Below are positions 17,151 to 25,344 of a stretch of 37,204 bases of DNA, piece after piece. The stretch comes from an uncultured Holophagaceae bacterium (GTDB taxonomy: Bacteria; Acidobacteriota; Holophagae; Holophagales; Holophagaceae): contig CAIQPH010000055.1 of NCBI GenBank assembly GCA_903873655.1, positions 1-37,204 on the forward strand. Reading direction: 5' to 3'. Under the pieces are notes generated by a model. It saw nothing but the letters and a program-made list of their open reading frames with translations. It did not search any database and was not told where the DNA came from. The stretch's first letter is position 1. The number at the start of each line of letters is the position of its first letter. The translations under genes and the position numbers were made by a program.

Positions 17151-20100
17151 ATGTCCTCATCCGACACACACGAGCTTCCCGCGCCTCCGGTGGCTCTGTC
17201 GCCCGAGGAACGGGCTCTGCTGATTGGACCCTTCTCGGGCCCTCCTTTCGATTCCGCGCTCACCCGCGACGAGACGCTGCAACAGATTTTCGCGGAGACA
17301 GCCCTGCGATCCGGCGCTCGGCCCGCCATCGAAGAGGATGGACTTCGGATCACCTATGCCGAACTGGAAGCTACGGCCAATCGCATCGCCCACCTGCTGC
17401 GGGCCAGGGGTGTTGGCCGCGGTTCCCTGGTGGGTCACTGGTTCCCCCGCGGAGCCACGGCCTACGCGATCCTGCTCGGCATCCTGAAAGCCGGAGCGGC
17501 CTATGTCCCCCTGGATCCGGAGCTGCCTCCGGCGCGGGTGCGCCAGGTGGCCACGGAATGCCGTATGGACCTGCTCTTGGCGCCAGCAGCGGTGAGCGAG
17601 GGGCTTGGGCTTGCCTGTCCCGTCCTGGACCCGACGGCACCGGCCTCTAGCCTGAGTGACCTGCCCGACATCGCGCCTCCCCTTGCCAGCGGACCGGAGG
17701 ACCTCGCCTACGTCATCTTCACCTCCGGTTCCACCGGCACGCCGAAGGGCGTGCCCATCTCCCACCGCTCTGTTTGCACCCTCGTCCGGGCGGAACAGCG
17801 CCTGTTTCAGGTCCAACCCGACGACCGGGTCTTCCAGGGCTTCTCCCTCGCTTTCGACGCCTCCGTGGAGGAGCTGTGGCTGGCCTGGGCCAACGGGGCC
17901 TGCCTGGTGTCGGGAACCAAAGCCCTGATGCAATCGGGGCCGGACCTCGGGCAGCGGCTGACCGAAGCGGGGGTCACGGTGTTGTCCACCGTGCCCACGC
18001 TCCTGGGCATCCTCGCGGACCTCATCCCTTCCCTGCGCCTGCTCATCCTGGGCGGGGAGGCCTGTCCTGCGGATCTGGTGGCACGCTGGTGGCGCCCCGA
18101 TCTCCGCCTGGTCAACACCTACGGCCCCACGGAGGCCACGGTCATCTCCACCTGGACCGAGCTGCGGCCGGATCGCCCGGTCACCATCGGCAAGGCCGTG
18201 CCCAACGCTCGGGTCTACGTCCTGGACGGCGCGGGCCGTCCCTGTCCCATCGGCGTGCCAGGAGAGCTGCACCTCTCGGGGGTCGGCCTCTCGAAGGGCT
18301 ACCTGGGTCGACCGGATCTCACTGCGGAGCGGTTCATCCCGAACCCCTACGCGGACGGCCCCTATACGGAGCGCCTCTATCGTACGGGGGACCAGGTCTG
18401 CTTCAATTCGGACGGCGAGCTGGAATTCCTGGGACGCATCGATGCCCAGGTGAAGCTGCGGGGCTTCCGCATCGAGCTCGAAGAAATTGAAGCCTCGCTG
18501 CGCCAGGACGCATCAGTGCTTGTCGCGGCGGTCGCCCTCTGGACAGAGGTCGGCCTCGAACGCCTGGTCGCCTATGTCGTCCCTAAGCAGGGTTGCTCGG
18601 TGGACGAAGCCGCCCTGCTGCGGGGCCTGCGGGAGCGCCTGCCGGTCTACATGGTGCCCGCCAGCGTCGAATGCCTGGATGACCTGCCGGTCCTGGCCAG
18701 CGGGAAGCTGGATCGGAAATGCCTGCCGGCGCCCCGGAAACGGGCCCAGGACGCTCCAACCGGGGAGTACCTGACTGACCACCAGCAGCGCCTCGTGATG
18801 AGCTGGAGCCGGTTGTTCCAGGGCAGGACGCCGGGGCTGGACGAGGACTTCTTCATCGACCTGGGCGGGCATTCCCTCCTGGCCGCGGCCATGGTCTCAG
18901 AGCTCCGGAAGGAGTCTCCCTTCGAGGGCCCGTCCGTCCCCGATGTCTACGCCTTCCCGACCATCGGAGCCCTCGCAGCTGAACTGGAGGCCCGGGTCCA
19001 GCATCGGGCCGCATCTCCTGTTCCGCCGACGGCAATGTCCGCACCGATTCCCAGATGGCGGCACAGGCTCTGCGCAGTGGCCCAGGCGCTTGCCCTCTAT
19101 CCGCTCCTCGGCTTCTATGCCCTGCAGTGGCTCACTCCTTATCTGGTCTACAGTTGGAGCCAGGACCAGGACTTCCCCCGCTCGTTCGGCATCGCGGCGG
19201 CCCTCGCCTCCCTGGTGCTGATCTATCCTGCGATGTTCGCGCTCTCCATTGCCGCGAAGTGGATCCTGCTGGGACGAATCAAGCCTGGCCGCCACCCGAT
19301 CTGGGGCTTCTATTACTGGCGCTGGTGGCTGACTCAGCGGATCATCGCCGCGACCCCCCTCGACTACCTGCTGGAGTCGCCCTGGCTGCCGAGGTACTTC
19401 CGGCTCATGGGAGCGCGCATCGGCAGGAACGTCCACCTGGGGACCACCTCCCTGGCCGCTTACGACCTGGTGGACATCGGGGACCATTCGAGTGTCGGCC
19501 TGGACGCACGGCTGAGCGGCTACTCGCTGGAGGGCGGCTTCCTTGAGATCGGCGGCATCCGCATCGGACACCGGTGCTATGTGGGAAACCGGTCCATCCT
19601 CTCCCCAAATACCCTTTTGGAAGACGGCGCCGTCCTGGAGGATCTGAGCCTCCTCCCAACCGGGACACGAATCGCCACGGGTCAGCATTGGATCGGCTCC
19701 CCAGCGAAACCCCTGCCACCTGCGCAAGCGGATCGCCAACGCATGACGGCGGACCCGCCCGAACCATCCCCCACCCGGCGGTTCTTGGTCGGCGCAGCCC
19801 AGGCCTTGGGTGCCTTCATGGTCCCCGTAGCCTTCCTCGCGTCAATTTTCCCAGGCCTGATCCTCATCAACGAGCTTTATGCCAATACGTCCGGCTACTT
19901 CGCCTATCTTGTGGTGGCGCCTGTGGTGGGACTCTCTTTCGTGGTGCTCCTCGCGCTGGAAATCGCCGCAGCGAAGTGGCTGCTTCTGGGGAAGGTCCAG
20001 CCTGGCACCTACGACCTGCACAGCGGGTTCATCCTGCGGAAGTGGTATGTCGATCGCCTCATGGATATGGGCCTGGATCTGCTGGCTCCTCTATACGCAA

Positions 20101-21758
20101 CGCTCTACCTGGCGCCCTGGTTCCGCCTGCTGGGCGCGCGTCTTGGGGCCTGGGCTGAGGTGTCCACCGCCGGGTCCGGATGCCCCGATCTGCTCGACAT
20201 CGGCGAACAGAGCTTCCTCGCCGACTGCGTCTCCTTCGGACCGCCCCGGGTGGACCTGGGGCGCGTCACGCTCGCCGCGACCAAGGTGGGCCGCCGGGCC
20301 TTCGTGGGCAACAGCGCCCTGGTCCCGGCCGGCACCATCCTCGGGGAAAGCGTCCTCGTGGGCGTGCTGTCCGTGCCCCCGACTGATCCGATGGAGGCGG
20401 CCAGGGTGGACAGCGCCTGGCTGGGCTCACCGGCCATTGATCTCCCCCGGCGCCAGGCGAGCGCGACCTTCAGCGAGGAGGCCACTTTCCGACCCCCGAA
20501 ACGGATGATCCTGCTGCGGGCCTTCATCGAGCAGTTCCGGGTGATCGCACCCGTCACGGGCTTTGTGGTGCTCACGAGCCTCCTGCTCACGGCCATGACC
20601 GAAATCGAGGATGCCTATTCCCTTGCGGCCGCAGCACTCTCCCTGCCCGTCCTGTATTTCCTTGGCGGACTCCTGGCCTGCCTCTTCGTGGTCGCCGTGA
20701 AGTGGTTGGTGGTGGGGGTCTACCGCTCCGGCGAGAAACCTCTCTGGTGTAGCTTCGTGTGGCGGACGGAACTGGTCAGCGGGCTCCATGAGAACCTCGC
20801 CGACTCCTGGCTGCTGCAGCTCCTGCTCGGCACGCCCTTCGTCCCCATCTACTTTCGGCTCCTGGGCGCCAGGATCGGCCGGAGGGTCTGCCTGGAGAGC
20901 ACCTGGCTCACGGAATATGACCTGGTGGACATCGGGGACGAGGCCAGCCTGAACGCAGACTGCACCGTCCAGACCCATCTCTTCGAGGACCGGGTCATGA
21001 AGATGGACCGCATCGACATCGGCGCAGGCTGTTCGGTGGGCGCCGATTCCGTGGTGCTGTACGGGTCACGCATGGAACCGGCCTCGGTTCTCGGAGATCT
21101 GTCCCTGCTGATGAAAGGGGAGACCCTCCCGGCGGGCACGCGGTGGGAAGGCTCCCCGGCCCGCCCATCCCAGCAACTGCAAGCCCCCGCTGCGCAGCCC
21201 GCAAGACCACGCACCAGCCGGCAGACCGGCGTCCAGCTCATCCTGGAGGCGGACCCGACTTCGACAAGGGTGCGCCATCCATTAGTAGAGAACCTCGTCC
21301 TTCTGGAGCCCGACGTTCATGGCCGCCCCCGGGCCCAGGATGGCCAGGGCCGAAGGCTGGCCATCAGCCAAGCCAAGGCCCCCGGCGCCCGGGTCCTGGC
21401 CATCGCCCCGGATGGGCGGATTGGAGTCGATCTGGAGCCGCTGCGGCCATCCCAGGCCCTCGAGGCCGCCTCGGAGCTGTTCCTCCCATCCGAGCGCGCC
21501 TGGGCCGCAGATTTGCCGGAAGCCAGCCGCTGGCGCCGACTGCTCGTCCTCTGGACAGCCAAGGAAGCGGTGCTGAAAGCCCTTGGCCAGGGTTTCAGCT
21601 TCAGCCTGGACCAGGTCGAACTGGGGCCCGATGGCGACGGCAGCCTCAGGCTGCAGCGTCTCTGTGGCAGTGAGCGCCTTGCCCTGGGCTGGAGCCTCGA
21701 GGTGCACGAACGCCACCTGGACGGCCGCGACTACCTGCTGGCCTTGGCCAGGAACTGA
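17151..21758 (+). CDS. Pls-type NRPS: adenylation, carrier, three membrane/LbH modules and fused PPTase
   Basis: 1535 residues. The adenylation domain (about 35-520) has FTSGSTGTPKG, FDASVEELW, NTYGPTEATV, YRTGD, KLRGFRIELEEIE and ASGKLDRK. The carrier domain has DLGGHSLL, with the phosphopantetheine Ser near 573. Then come three modules, each a pair of membrane helices followed by a left-handed beta-helix-like region: helices near 645-700, 880-945 and 1125-1190. That is the plan of epsilon-poly-lysine synthetase (Pls/PosA family), which links one amino acid repeatedly at the membrane. Unusually, residues about 1383-1530 form an Sfp-like phosphopantetheinyl transferase domain with GVDLEPL and WTAKEAVLKALGQG. 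The enzyme may thus activate its own carrier. The ATG at 17130 is an alternative start; neither has a strong ribosome site. The amino acid used cannot be told. Confidence 0.9.
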   Translation: MSSSDTHELPAPPVALSPEERALLIGPFSGPPFDSALTRDETLQQIFAETALRSGARPAIEEDGLRITYAELEATANRIAHLLRARGVGRGSLVGHWFPRGATAYAILLGILKAGAAYVPLDPELPPARVRQVATECRMDLLLAPAAVSEGLGLACPVLDPTAPASSLSDLPDIAPPLASGPEDLAYVIFTSGSTGTPKGVPISHRSVCTLVRAEQRLFQVQPDDRVFQGFSLAFDASVEELWLAWANGACLVSGTKALMQSGPDLGQRLTEAGVTVLSTVPTLLGILADLIPSLRLLILGGEACPADLVARWWRPDLRLVNTYGPTEATVISTWTELRPDRPVTIGKAVPNARVYVLDGAGRPCPIGVPGELHLSGVGLSKGYLGRPDLTAERFIPNPYADGPYTERLYRTGDQVCFNSDGELEFLGRIDAQVKLRGFRIELEEIEASLRQDASVLVAAVALWTEVGLERLVAYVVPKQGCSVDEAALLRGLRERLPVYMVPASVECLDDLPVLASGKLDRKCLPAPRKRAQDAPTGEYLTDHQQRLVMSWSRLFQGRTPGLDEDFFIDLGGHSLLAAAMVSELRKESPFEGPSVPDVYAFPTIGALAAELEARVQHRAASPVPPTAMSAPIPRWRHRLCAVAQALALYPLLGFYALQWLTPYLVYSWSQDQDFPRSFGIAAALASLVLIYPAMFALSIAAKWILLGRIKPGRHPIWGFYYWRWWLTQRIIAATPLDYLLESPWLPRYFRLMGARIGRNVHLGTTSLAAYDLVDIGDHSSVGLDARLSGYSLEGGFLEIGGIRIGHRCYVGNRSILSPNTLLEDGAVLEDLSLLPTGTRIATGQHWIGSPAKPLPPAQADRQRMTADPPEPSPTRRFLVGAAQALGAFMVPVAFLASIFPGLILINELYANTSGYFAYLVVAPVVGLSFVVLLALEIAAAKWLLLGKVQPGTYDLHSGFILRKWYVDRLMDMGLDLLAPLYATLYLAPWFRLLGARLGAWAEVSTAGSGCPDLLDIGEQSFLADCVSFGPPRVDLGRVTLAATKVGRRAFVGNSALVPAGTILGESVLVGVLSVPPTDPMEAARVDSAWLGSPAIDLPRRQASATFSEEATFRPPKRMILLRAFIEQFRVIAPVTGFVVLTSLLLTAMTEIEDAYSLAAAALSLPVLYFLGGLLACLFVVAVKWLVVGVYRSGEKPLWCSFVWRTELVSGLHENLADSWLLQLLLGTPFVPIYFRLLGARIGRRVCLESTWLTEYDLVDIGDEASLNADCTVQTHLFEDRVMKMDRIDIGAGCSVGADSVVLYGSRMEPASVLGDLSLLMKGETLPAGTRWEGSPARPSQQLQAPAAQPARPRTSRQTGVQLILEADPTSTRVRHPLVENLVLLEPDVHGRPRAQDGQGRRLAISQAKAPGARVLAIAPDGRIGVDLEPLRPSQALEAASELFLPSERAWAADLPEASRWRRLLVLWTAKEAVLKALGQGFSFSLDQVELGPDGDGSLRLQRLCGSERLALGWSLEVHERHLDGRDYLLALARN

Positions 21759-21795
21759 ACCGGAGCTGACCCTGAAGGATCCAGTGGCCGTGCTC

Positions 21796-22143
21796 CTAGA
21801 CCTTGATGTCCAGCTGGGACCCCGGCTGGGGCGTCTTCTGCATCCCGGATTGGTTGCCGGCCTGTCCCAAGTGACCAAAAGGCGAGACGGAGGCTTTGGC
21901 GAATAGGCCTTCCCCAGTCAGCGAGCCCACCTCTGGAAGTTTGTGCACCGGTGCCTGCGCCGTGGCAGGAGGAGTGACTGCGGGCAGTTGTACCTGAGGA
22001 CTTTGCGTCTTTGGAGCCACAGAACCAGTCAGCATGGGCTTGCCAAATAGCTGGGAATCATTCGTACCAAACCGCTGGAACCGAGCGTCAGGGTTCGCCT
22101 GGATCGGGTTCATGGGAATGATGGGAGTGAAACCGATGGCCAT
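21796..22143 (-). CDS. Small Pro/Gln-rich protein of unknown function (cluster member 5)
   Basis: 115 residues from the ATG at 22143, with GAGG about 9 bases upstream. It has no cysteine, no signal peptide and no membrane segment. The N-terminus is MAIGFTPIIPMNPIQANPDARFQ; the middle is rich in Pro, Gln, Thr and Val and the C-terminus in Gly and Gln, so it is probably largely disordered. It is the last of five consecutive same-strand genes with similar composition. The sequence GAGGTGTCACCTC just before its start is a near-perfect inverted repeat that could hide the ribosome site. I do not recognise the family. Confidence 0.55.
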   Translation of the reverse strand: MAIGFTPIIPMNPIQANPDARFQRFGTNDSQLFGKPMLTGSVAPKTQSPQVQLPAVTPPATAQAPVHKLPEVGSLTGEGLFAKASVSPFGHLGQAGNQSGMQKTPQPGSQLDIKV

Positions 22144-22243
22144 GAGGTGACACCTCAAGCATCTGTCCCAATTTCGATCTTCTGAAGGCCCGCGTCAACG
22201 GCATCATTCCCGAGAAGGAACATGCCGTCCTGAAGCCTGACCG

Positions 22244-22846
22244 CTACGCGAGCAGGTTCAGCGTGCTTCGGAACAAGCTGGTCTGAGCGCCTTGGATGGC
22301 GGTCTGGACGTCAGCTGGCTGGTTCGGGTTAATGTTCGAGGCTGCCGCAGTTGCAGCAGCTCCGAGGGTGCCATTTGGAATGTTATTCAGCTGGTTGGAA
22401 TAGGCGGTCAAAGCCAGGACCGTATTCATGTTGATGGCTGAAGAGGTGAGGTTATCCCGCCCTTGGCTGCCGGTCCCGGCGAACAGGATGGAGGCGGCCG
22501 TGGCATTCAGTCCCCCAACCGACGCGGCTGTGGCGGAAAGAGCGGACAGGTCGGGGGTGGTATTGCCGTTGGCGGCGGATAACTTGTAGATTCCACTCGC
22601 GAGCGAACCTAGGGCGCCACTGCTGCCGGCCAGCGAGGCGAGCGTATCGGGCGCAGGCAAGAAGCCGTTCGAATTGGAAGCCAGACCGGAATAGGCGCTG
22701 ACCAGCGCCTGCAGGGCGGCCGCATCCTGGGCATTGCTCGAACCGGAGGTCGCACTGCTCGAAGTGGCGTTCGAACCCTGGCCGTAGCTGCTGACGGCTG
22801 TTTGGTAGTTGTAGGGGGCCAAAGCGCTCGCAGTTCCAATAGCCAT
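22244..22846 (-). CDS. Ala/Ser/Asn-rich low-charge protein of unknown function (cluster member 4)
   Basis: 200 residues; the ATG at 22846 has GAGG 8 bases upstream. Composition is extreme: no Cys, Trp, His or Glu, and only one Lys, two Arg and five Asp, with Ala, Ser, Asn, Leu and Thr dominating. The N-terminus (MAIGTASALAPYNYQTAVSSYGQGSN) shares its MAIG opening with cluster member 5. Predicted helices such as DAAALQALVSAYSGL and NMNTVLALTAYSNQL are amphipathic and could pack into bundles. No signal peptide. The composition fits a structural or extracellular protein exported by a dedicated route, but that is inference. Confidence 0.65.
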   Translation of the reverse strand: MAIGTASALAPYNYQTAVSSYGQGSNATSSSATSGSSNAQDAAALQALVSAYSGLASNSNGFLPAPDTLASLAGSSGALGSLASGIYKLSAANGNTTPDLSALSATAASVGGLNATAASILFAGTGSQGRDNLTSSAINMNTVLALTAYSNQLNNIPNGTLGAAATAAASNINPNQPADVQTAIQGAQTSLFRSTLNLLA

Positions 22847-22987
22847 GGAAACTACCTCGGTTTCTTCCTTTCGGCAATTTCGACCAGATCCATGAGGGGC
22901 TCGATCGAATCCCGCCCCGGATGACTACATGGTAAGTCCAAGCTAAGAGGGTGTAGCCCGTATCTTGCGAGTGCCGCGTTCTGTTAA

Positions 22988-23395
22988 TCAGGCCGTGAGG
23001 TTGACCGGGGATTGGAGATTAATGCCGGGGAGGGCGGACGCGGGTGTGACCTCGGGGGCAGCGGCGGGGTTCGAGTTGAATTGAGGGCTCTGTTGGCTAG
23101 CCCGAGCCTGCTGAATCTGAGCATAGGCCTGCTGCGCACCGGCCAGATTCCCGGATTGGAGAGCCTGGCCCAAAGCGGCGAAGGGACTCGGCCCGGAACT
23201 CCCCTGGCGGACCTGGGACAGGGCCCCCTGGGGAGCATTCTGCTGGAGCGCGGTGTAGACCTGCTGGGCACCAGCCATATCGCCGGACTGCAGCGCCTTG
23301 CCGAGTTCTTCGAACAGGCTCTTCGTCTGGCTCCACTGGCTCTGCTGGCTCTGCTGCGTAGAACCGACCGCAGAGGAAACACTCAGATCCGACAT
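22988..23395 (-). CDS. Gln-rich protein with two copies of a helical repeat (cluster member 3)
   Basis: 135 residues; the ATG at 23395 has a strong GGAGG site. Two similar segments are visible: LFEELGKALQSGDMAGAQQV followed by YTALQQ, and PFAALGQALQSGNLAGAQQA followed by YAQIQQ. These are about 45 residues apart and are likely helix-turn-helix hairpins reminiscent of TPR-type packing. Flanks are rich in Gln, Ser, Ala and Pro; there is no Cys. No signal peptide or membrane segment. I have a general recollection of similar LxSGdLxxAQxAyxxLqq repeats in uncharacterised bacterial proteins but cannot name a family. Confidence 0.65.
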   Translation of the reverse strand: MSDLSVSSAVGSTQQSQQSQWSQTKSLFEELGKALQSGDMAGAQQVYTALQQNAPQGALSQVRQGSSGPSPFAALGQALQSGNLAGAQQAYAQIQQARASQQSPQFNSNPAAAPEVTPASALPGINLQSPVNLTA

Positions 23396-23499
23396 GGCCC
23401 CCTCCTACAGGGAGAGGGGATCAAAAATCCTCTGCGCCCCAGTTAATATGCCTTAAATATCGGCAACCCCGGGGCGTTTCATGAGGCCCGAGCGGACCC

Positions 23500-23664
23500 T
23501 TATCGCAGATCCAAATACCGACCAAGGGGGCTCAGGCTGTCGTTACCTGAGGTCTGGGACGAACTCGCCTGGGCAGGCTGGATGGCAGAGGTTTGTGTGG
23601 GCTGCTGGGCCCCGAGCAACTGAGACAGGGCAGAGATGCTCTGCAGTGGGTTGTTGCTGATCAT
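23500..23664 (-). CDS. 54-residue Ser/Gln-rich protein (cluster member 2, below ORF-track cutoff)
   Basis: Read directly from the - strand: an ATG at 23664, with GGAG about 7-8 bases upstream, opens a 54-codon frame ending in TAA at 23500. The peptide begins MISNNPLQSISALSQLLGAQ, continues with Gln/Thr/Ser/Ala, and ends SLSPLGRYLDLR. It shares composition (no Cys; Gln, Ser, Ala) and orientation with its neighbours, and spacing to them is regular (66 and 104 bases). The good ribosome site and matching composition make it likely real despite its size. Function unknown. Confidence 0.5.
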   Translation of the reverse strand: MISNNPLQSISALSQLLGAQQPTQTSAIQPAQASSSQTSGNDSLSPLGRYLDLR

Positions 23665-23730
23665 GGGCGTTCTCCACTAGAGTCCCGACGACCGCACTGA
23701 GAGTTGGGTGGCCTGCTTCCGGAGGGTTGC

Positions 23731-24234
23731 TCAGCCAAAGATTGAGAGAGGACTGCCGCTGGATCCGCTCCCAGAATTCCCCATGATGTCGAAGAGCGAG
23801 TTCTGGCCCTGGTTTCCGGAGAGGAGGTTCAGGAGGGCGGTGGGGTCCGAGCTGTTGCTCTGCCCGTTCATCAGGGCCGTCAGAAGGGCACTCTTGGAAC
23901 CGCCGGCATTGGCGGTGCCGTAGGTCCCTGTGCCAGCCTGGAGACTGTTCAAAAGGTGGATCAGGCTCTGAGGGTTTTGCTGGAAGTAGCTCTTCAACTT
24001 CGTGAGATCACCCTGGATGTCCTTCTGGCCCGAGAAAAGATCCTGCATGGCCTGGGTCACGTCTGCGGGTGCCTGTGTGAGTTGCTGAGCCGCCGGGGAG
24101 AGGGTCAGCAGATCCCCGAGGAGACTGGACGTGCCGCTGGTGCCCTGGGCACCGGCTTCATTGGCCACCAGCTGCTGCAGGAGGGTGCTGCCGATGGTTT
24201 GGGCCTGGTTCGAGGCCACTGAGGGAATGCTCAT
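23731..24234 (-). CDS. Gln/Ser/Leu-rich protein of unknown function (cluster member 1)
   Basis: 167 residues from the ATG at 24234, with GGAG 6 bases upstream; the track start at 24306 adds unrelated residues. No Cys, Trp or signal peptide. It begins MSIPSVASNQAQTIGSTLLQ and contains LLTLSPAAQQLTQ, a short pattern that resembles segments in small flagellum-associated proteins; this may be chance. The middle (LTKLKSYFQQNPQSLIHLLNSL) is helical; the end is Gly/Ser/Asn-rich. It is the first gene of the five-gene run and is divergent from panB, so a promoter for the run may lie in 24235-24429. Confidence 0.65.
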   Translation of the reverse strand: MSIPSVASNQAQTIGSTLLQQLVANEAGAQGTSGTSSLLGDLLTLSPAAQQLTQAPADVTQAMQDLFSGQKDIQGDLTKLKSYFQQNPQSLIHLLNSLQAGTGTYGTANAGGSKSALLTALMNGQSNSSDPTALLNLLSGNQGQNSLFDIMGNSGSGSSGSPLSIFG

Positions 24235-24388
24235 GGGAACTCCTGGGCAATCATTGCTGGGAGCCCCCCAGCGCGCAAAAACTCCGCCATCCGCGTGAAC
24301 CTCCAACCAGGCCCGCTCCCATGGACCAGCCGGCCTTCCCGAATCCCCAATGACGGGTCAGCCATTCGGTGGTTTCATGGAGGGCCAC

Positions 24389-24414
24389 GGCTTCGACCTA
24401 TCAGGCTTCGACCT
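24389..24414 (+). repeat. Short direct repeat upstream of panB
   Basis: The 11-base word GGCTTCGACCT occurs twice, at 24389-24399 and 24404-24414 (15-base period), ending 6 bases before the panB ribosome site. It may be a regulator site or a chance slippage duplication. Confidence 0.35.
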
Positions 24415-24429
24415 TCCAGCGGAGACCCC

Positions 24430-25293
24430 ATGAGCCACCTGCCAGCCGAATCCCGCCCCCGCGTGACCCTGCCGCAGTTGCATGCATGGCAACACGCGGG
24501 GCGGAAGTTGGTGATGGTCACAGCCTACGATGCCGCCACGGCGCGCATCGCTGATGCCGCAGGGGTGGACATCATCCTGGTGGGCGACAGCGTGGGAAAC
24601 GTCTGCCTGGGCTTCGACAACACCCTGCCCGTCAGCATGGCCATGATGAACCACCACCTGGAGGCCGTGGCCCGCACCCATCCCTGCGCGTTCCTGATGG
24701 CCGACATGCCCTACCTGAGCTTCCACCTCAGCGTGGAGGACACCGTCCGCAACGCCGGCGGCTTCCTTCAGCGGGGCGCCCAGGCCGTCAAGCTCGAGGG
24801 CGGCGCCAAGCGTCTGCCCATGATCCACGCCCTCATTGATGCCGAGATCCCGGTGATGGGACACCTGGGACTCACCCCCCAGAGCGTGAACCCCATGGGC
24901 GGGTTCAAGGTCCAGGGCAAGCAGAAGTCGGATGCCCTCCGCCTGCTTGAAGATGCCCAGAAGCTCCAGGAAGCCGGCTGTTTCGGCCTTCTGCTGGAGG
25001 GCATCCCGGCCGATCTTGCCGCGAAGGTGACGGAGACGGTCGAGATCCCCACCATTGGCATCGGAGCCGGCCCTCAATGCTCGGGCCAAGTGCTGGTCTT
25101 CCACGACGTGCTCGGTCTGCTGCCAGGCACCTCGGCGAAATTCGTCCGACGCTATGCCAAGGGATTCGAGGATCTACGCGCGGCACTGGCAGAGTGGGCG
25201 GAAGATGTCCGCGGGGGAGGCTTCCCTGATGAGCGGGAATCCTATACCCTTCCTGAAGCGGTTCGCCCGGCTATAAGCCAGTGGCGGCCCTGA
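24430..25293 (+). CDS. panB: 3-methyl-2-oxobutanoate hydroxymethyltransferase
   Basis: 287 residues. Catalyses the first committed step of pantothenate synthesis, transferring a hydroxymethyl group from 5,10-methylene-THF to ketoisovalerate to give ketopantoate. Family signatures are VTAYDAATARI, VGDSVGNVCLGFDNTLPVSM with a metal-binding Asp, AVKLEGG, MGHLGLTPQS and GIGAGPQCSGQVLV. The ATG at 24430 has GGAG 5 bases upstream and gives the family's usual start; the track start at 24295 is too early. panC follows on the same strand after 51 bases, so the two are probably co-transcribed. Confidence 0.97.
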   Translation: MSHLPAESRPRVTLPQLHAWQHAGRKLVMVTAYDAATARIADAAGVDIILVGDSVGNVCLGFDNTLPVSMAMMNHHLEAVARTHPCAFLMADMPYLSFHLSVEDTVRNAGGFLQRGAQAVKLEGGAKRLPMIHALIDAEIPVMGHLGLTPQSVNPMGGFKVQGKQKSDALRLLEDAQKLQEAGCFGLLLEGIPADLAAKVTETVEIPTIGIGAGPQCSGQVLVFHDVLGLLPGTSAKFVRRYAKGFEDLRAALAEWAEDVRGGGFPDERESYTLPEAVRPAISQWRP

Positions 25294-25344
25294 TACCTCT
25301 CTTGGCAATCGAGAGGCGCCACCTGAAGGGTCCCGTTTTTGTCC

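Noticed and set aside
16847-17650. 267-codon + strand ORF bridging two genes
   Set aside because: Overlaps both the DUF4124-like gene and the adenylation domain out of frame; Arg/Ser/Pro/Gly-rich with no motif.
17157-18272. 371-codon - strand ORF
   Set aside because: Antisense to the adenylation domain, whose motifs are unambiguous.
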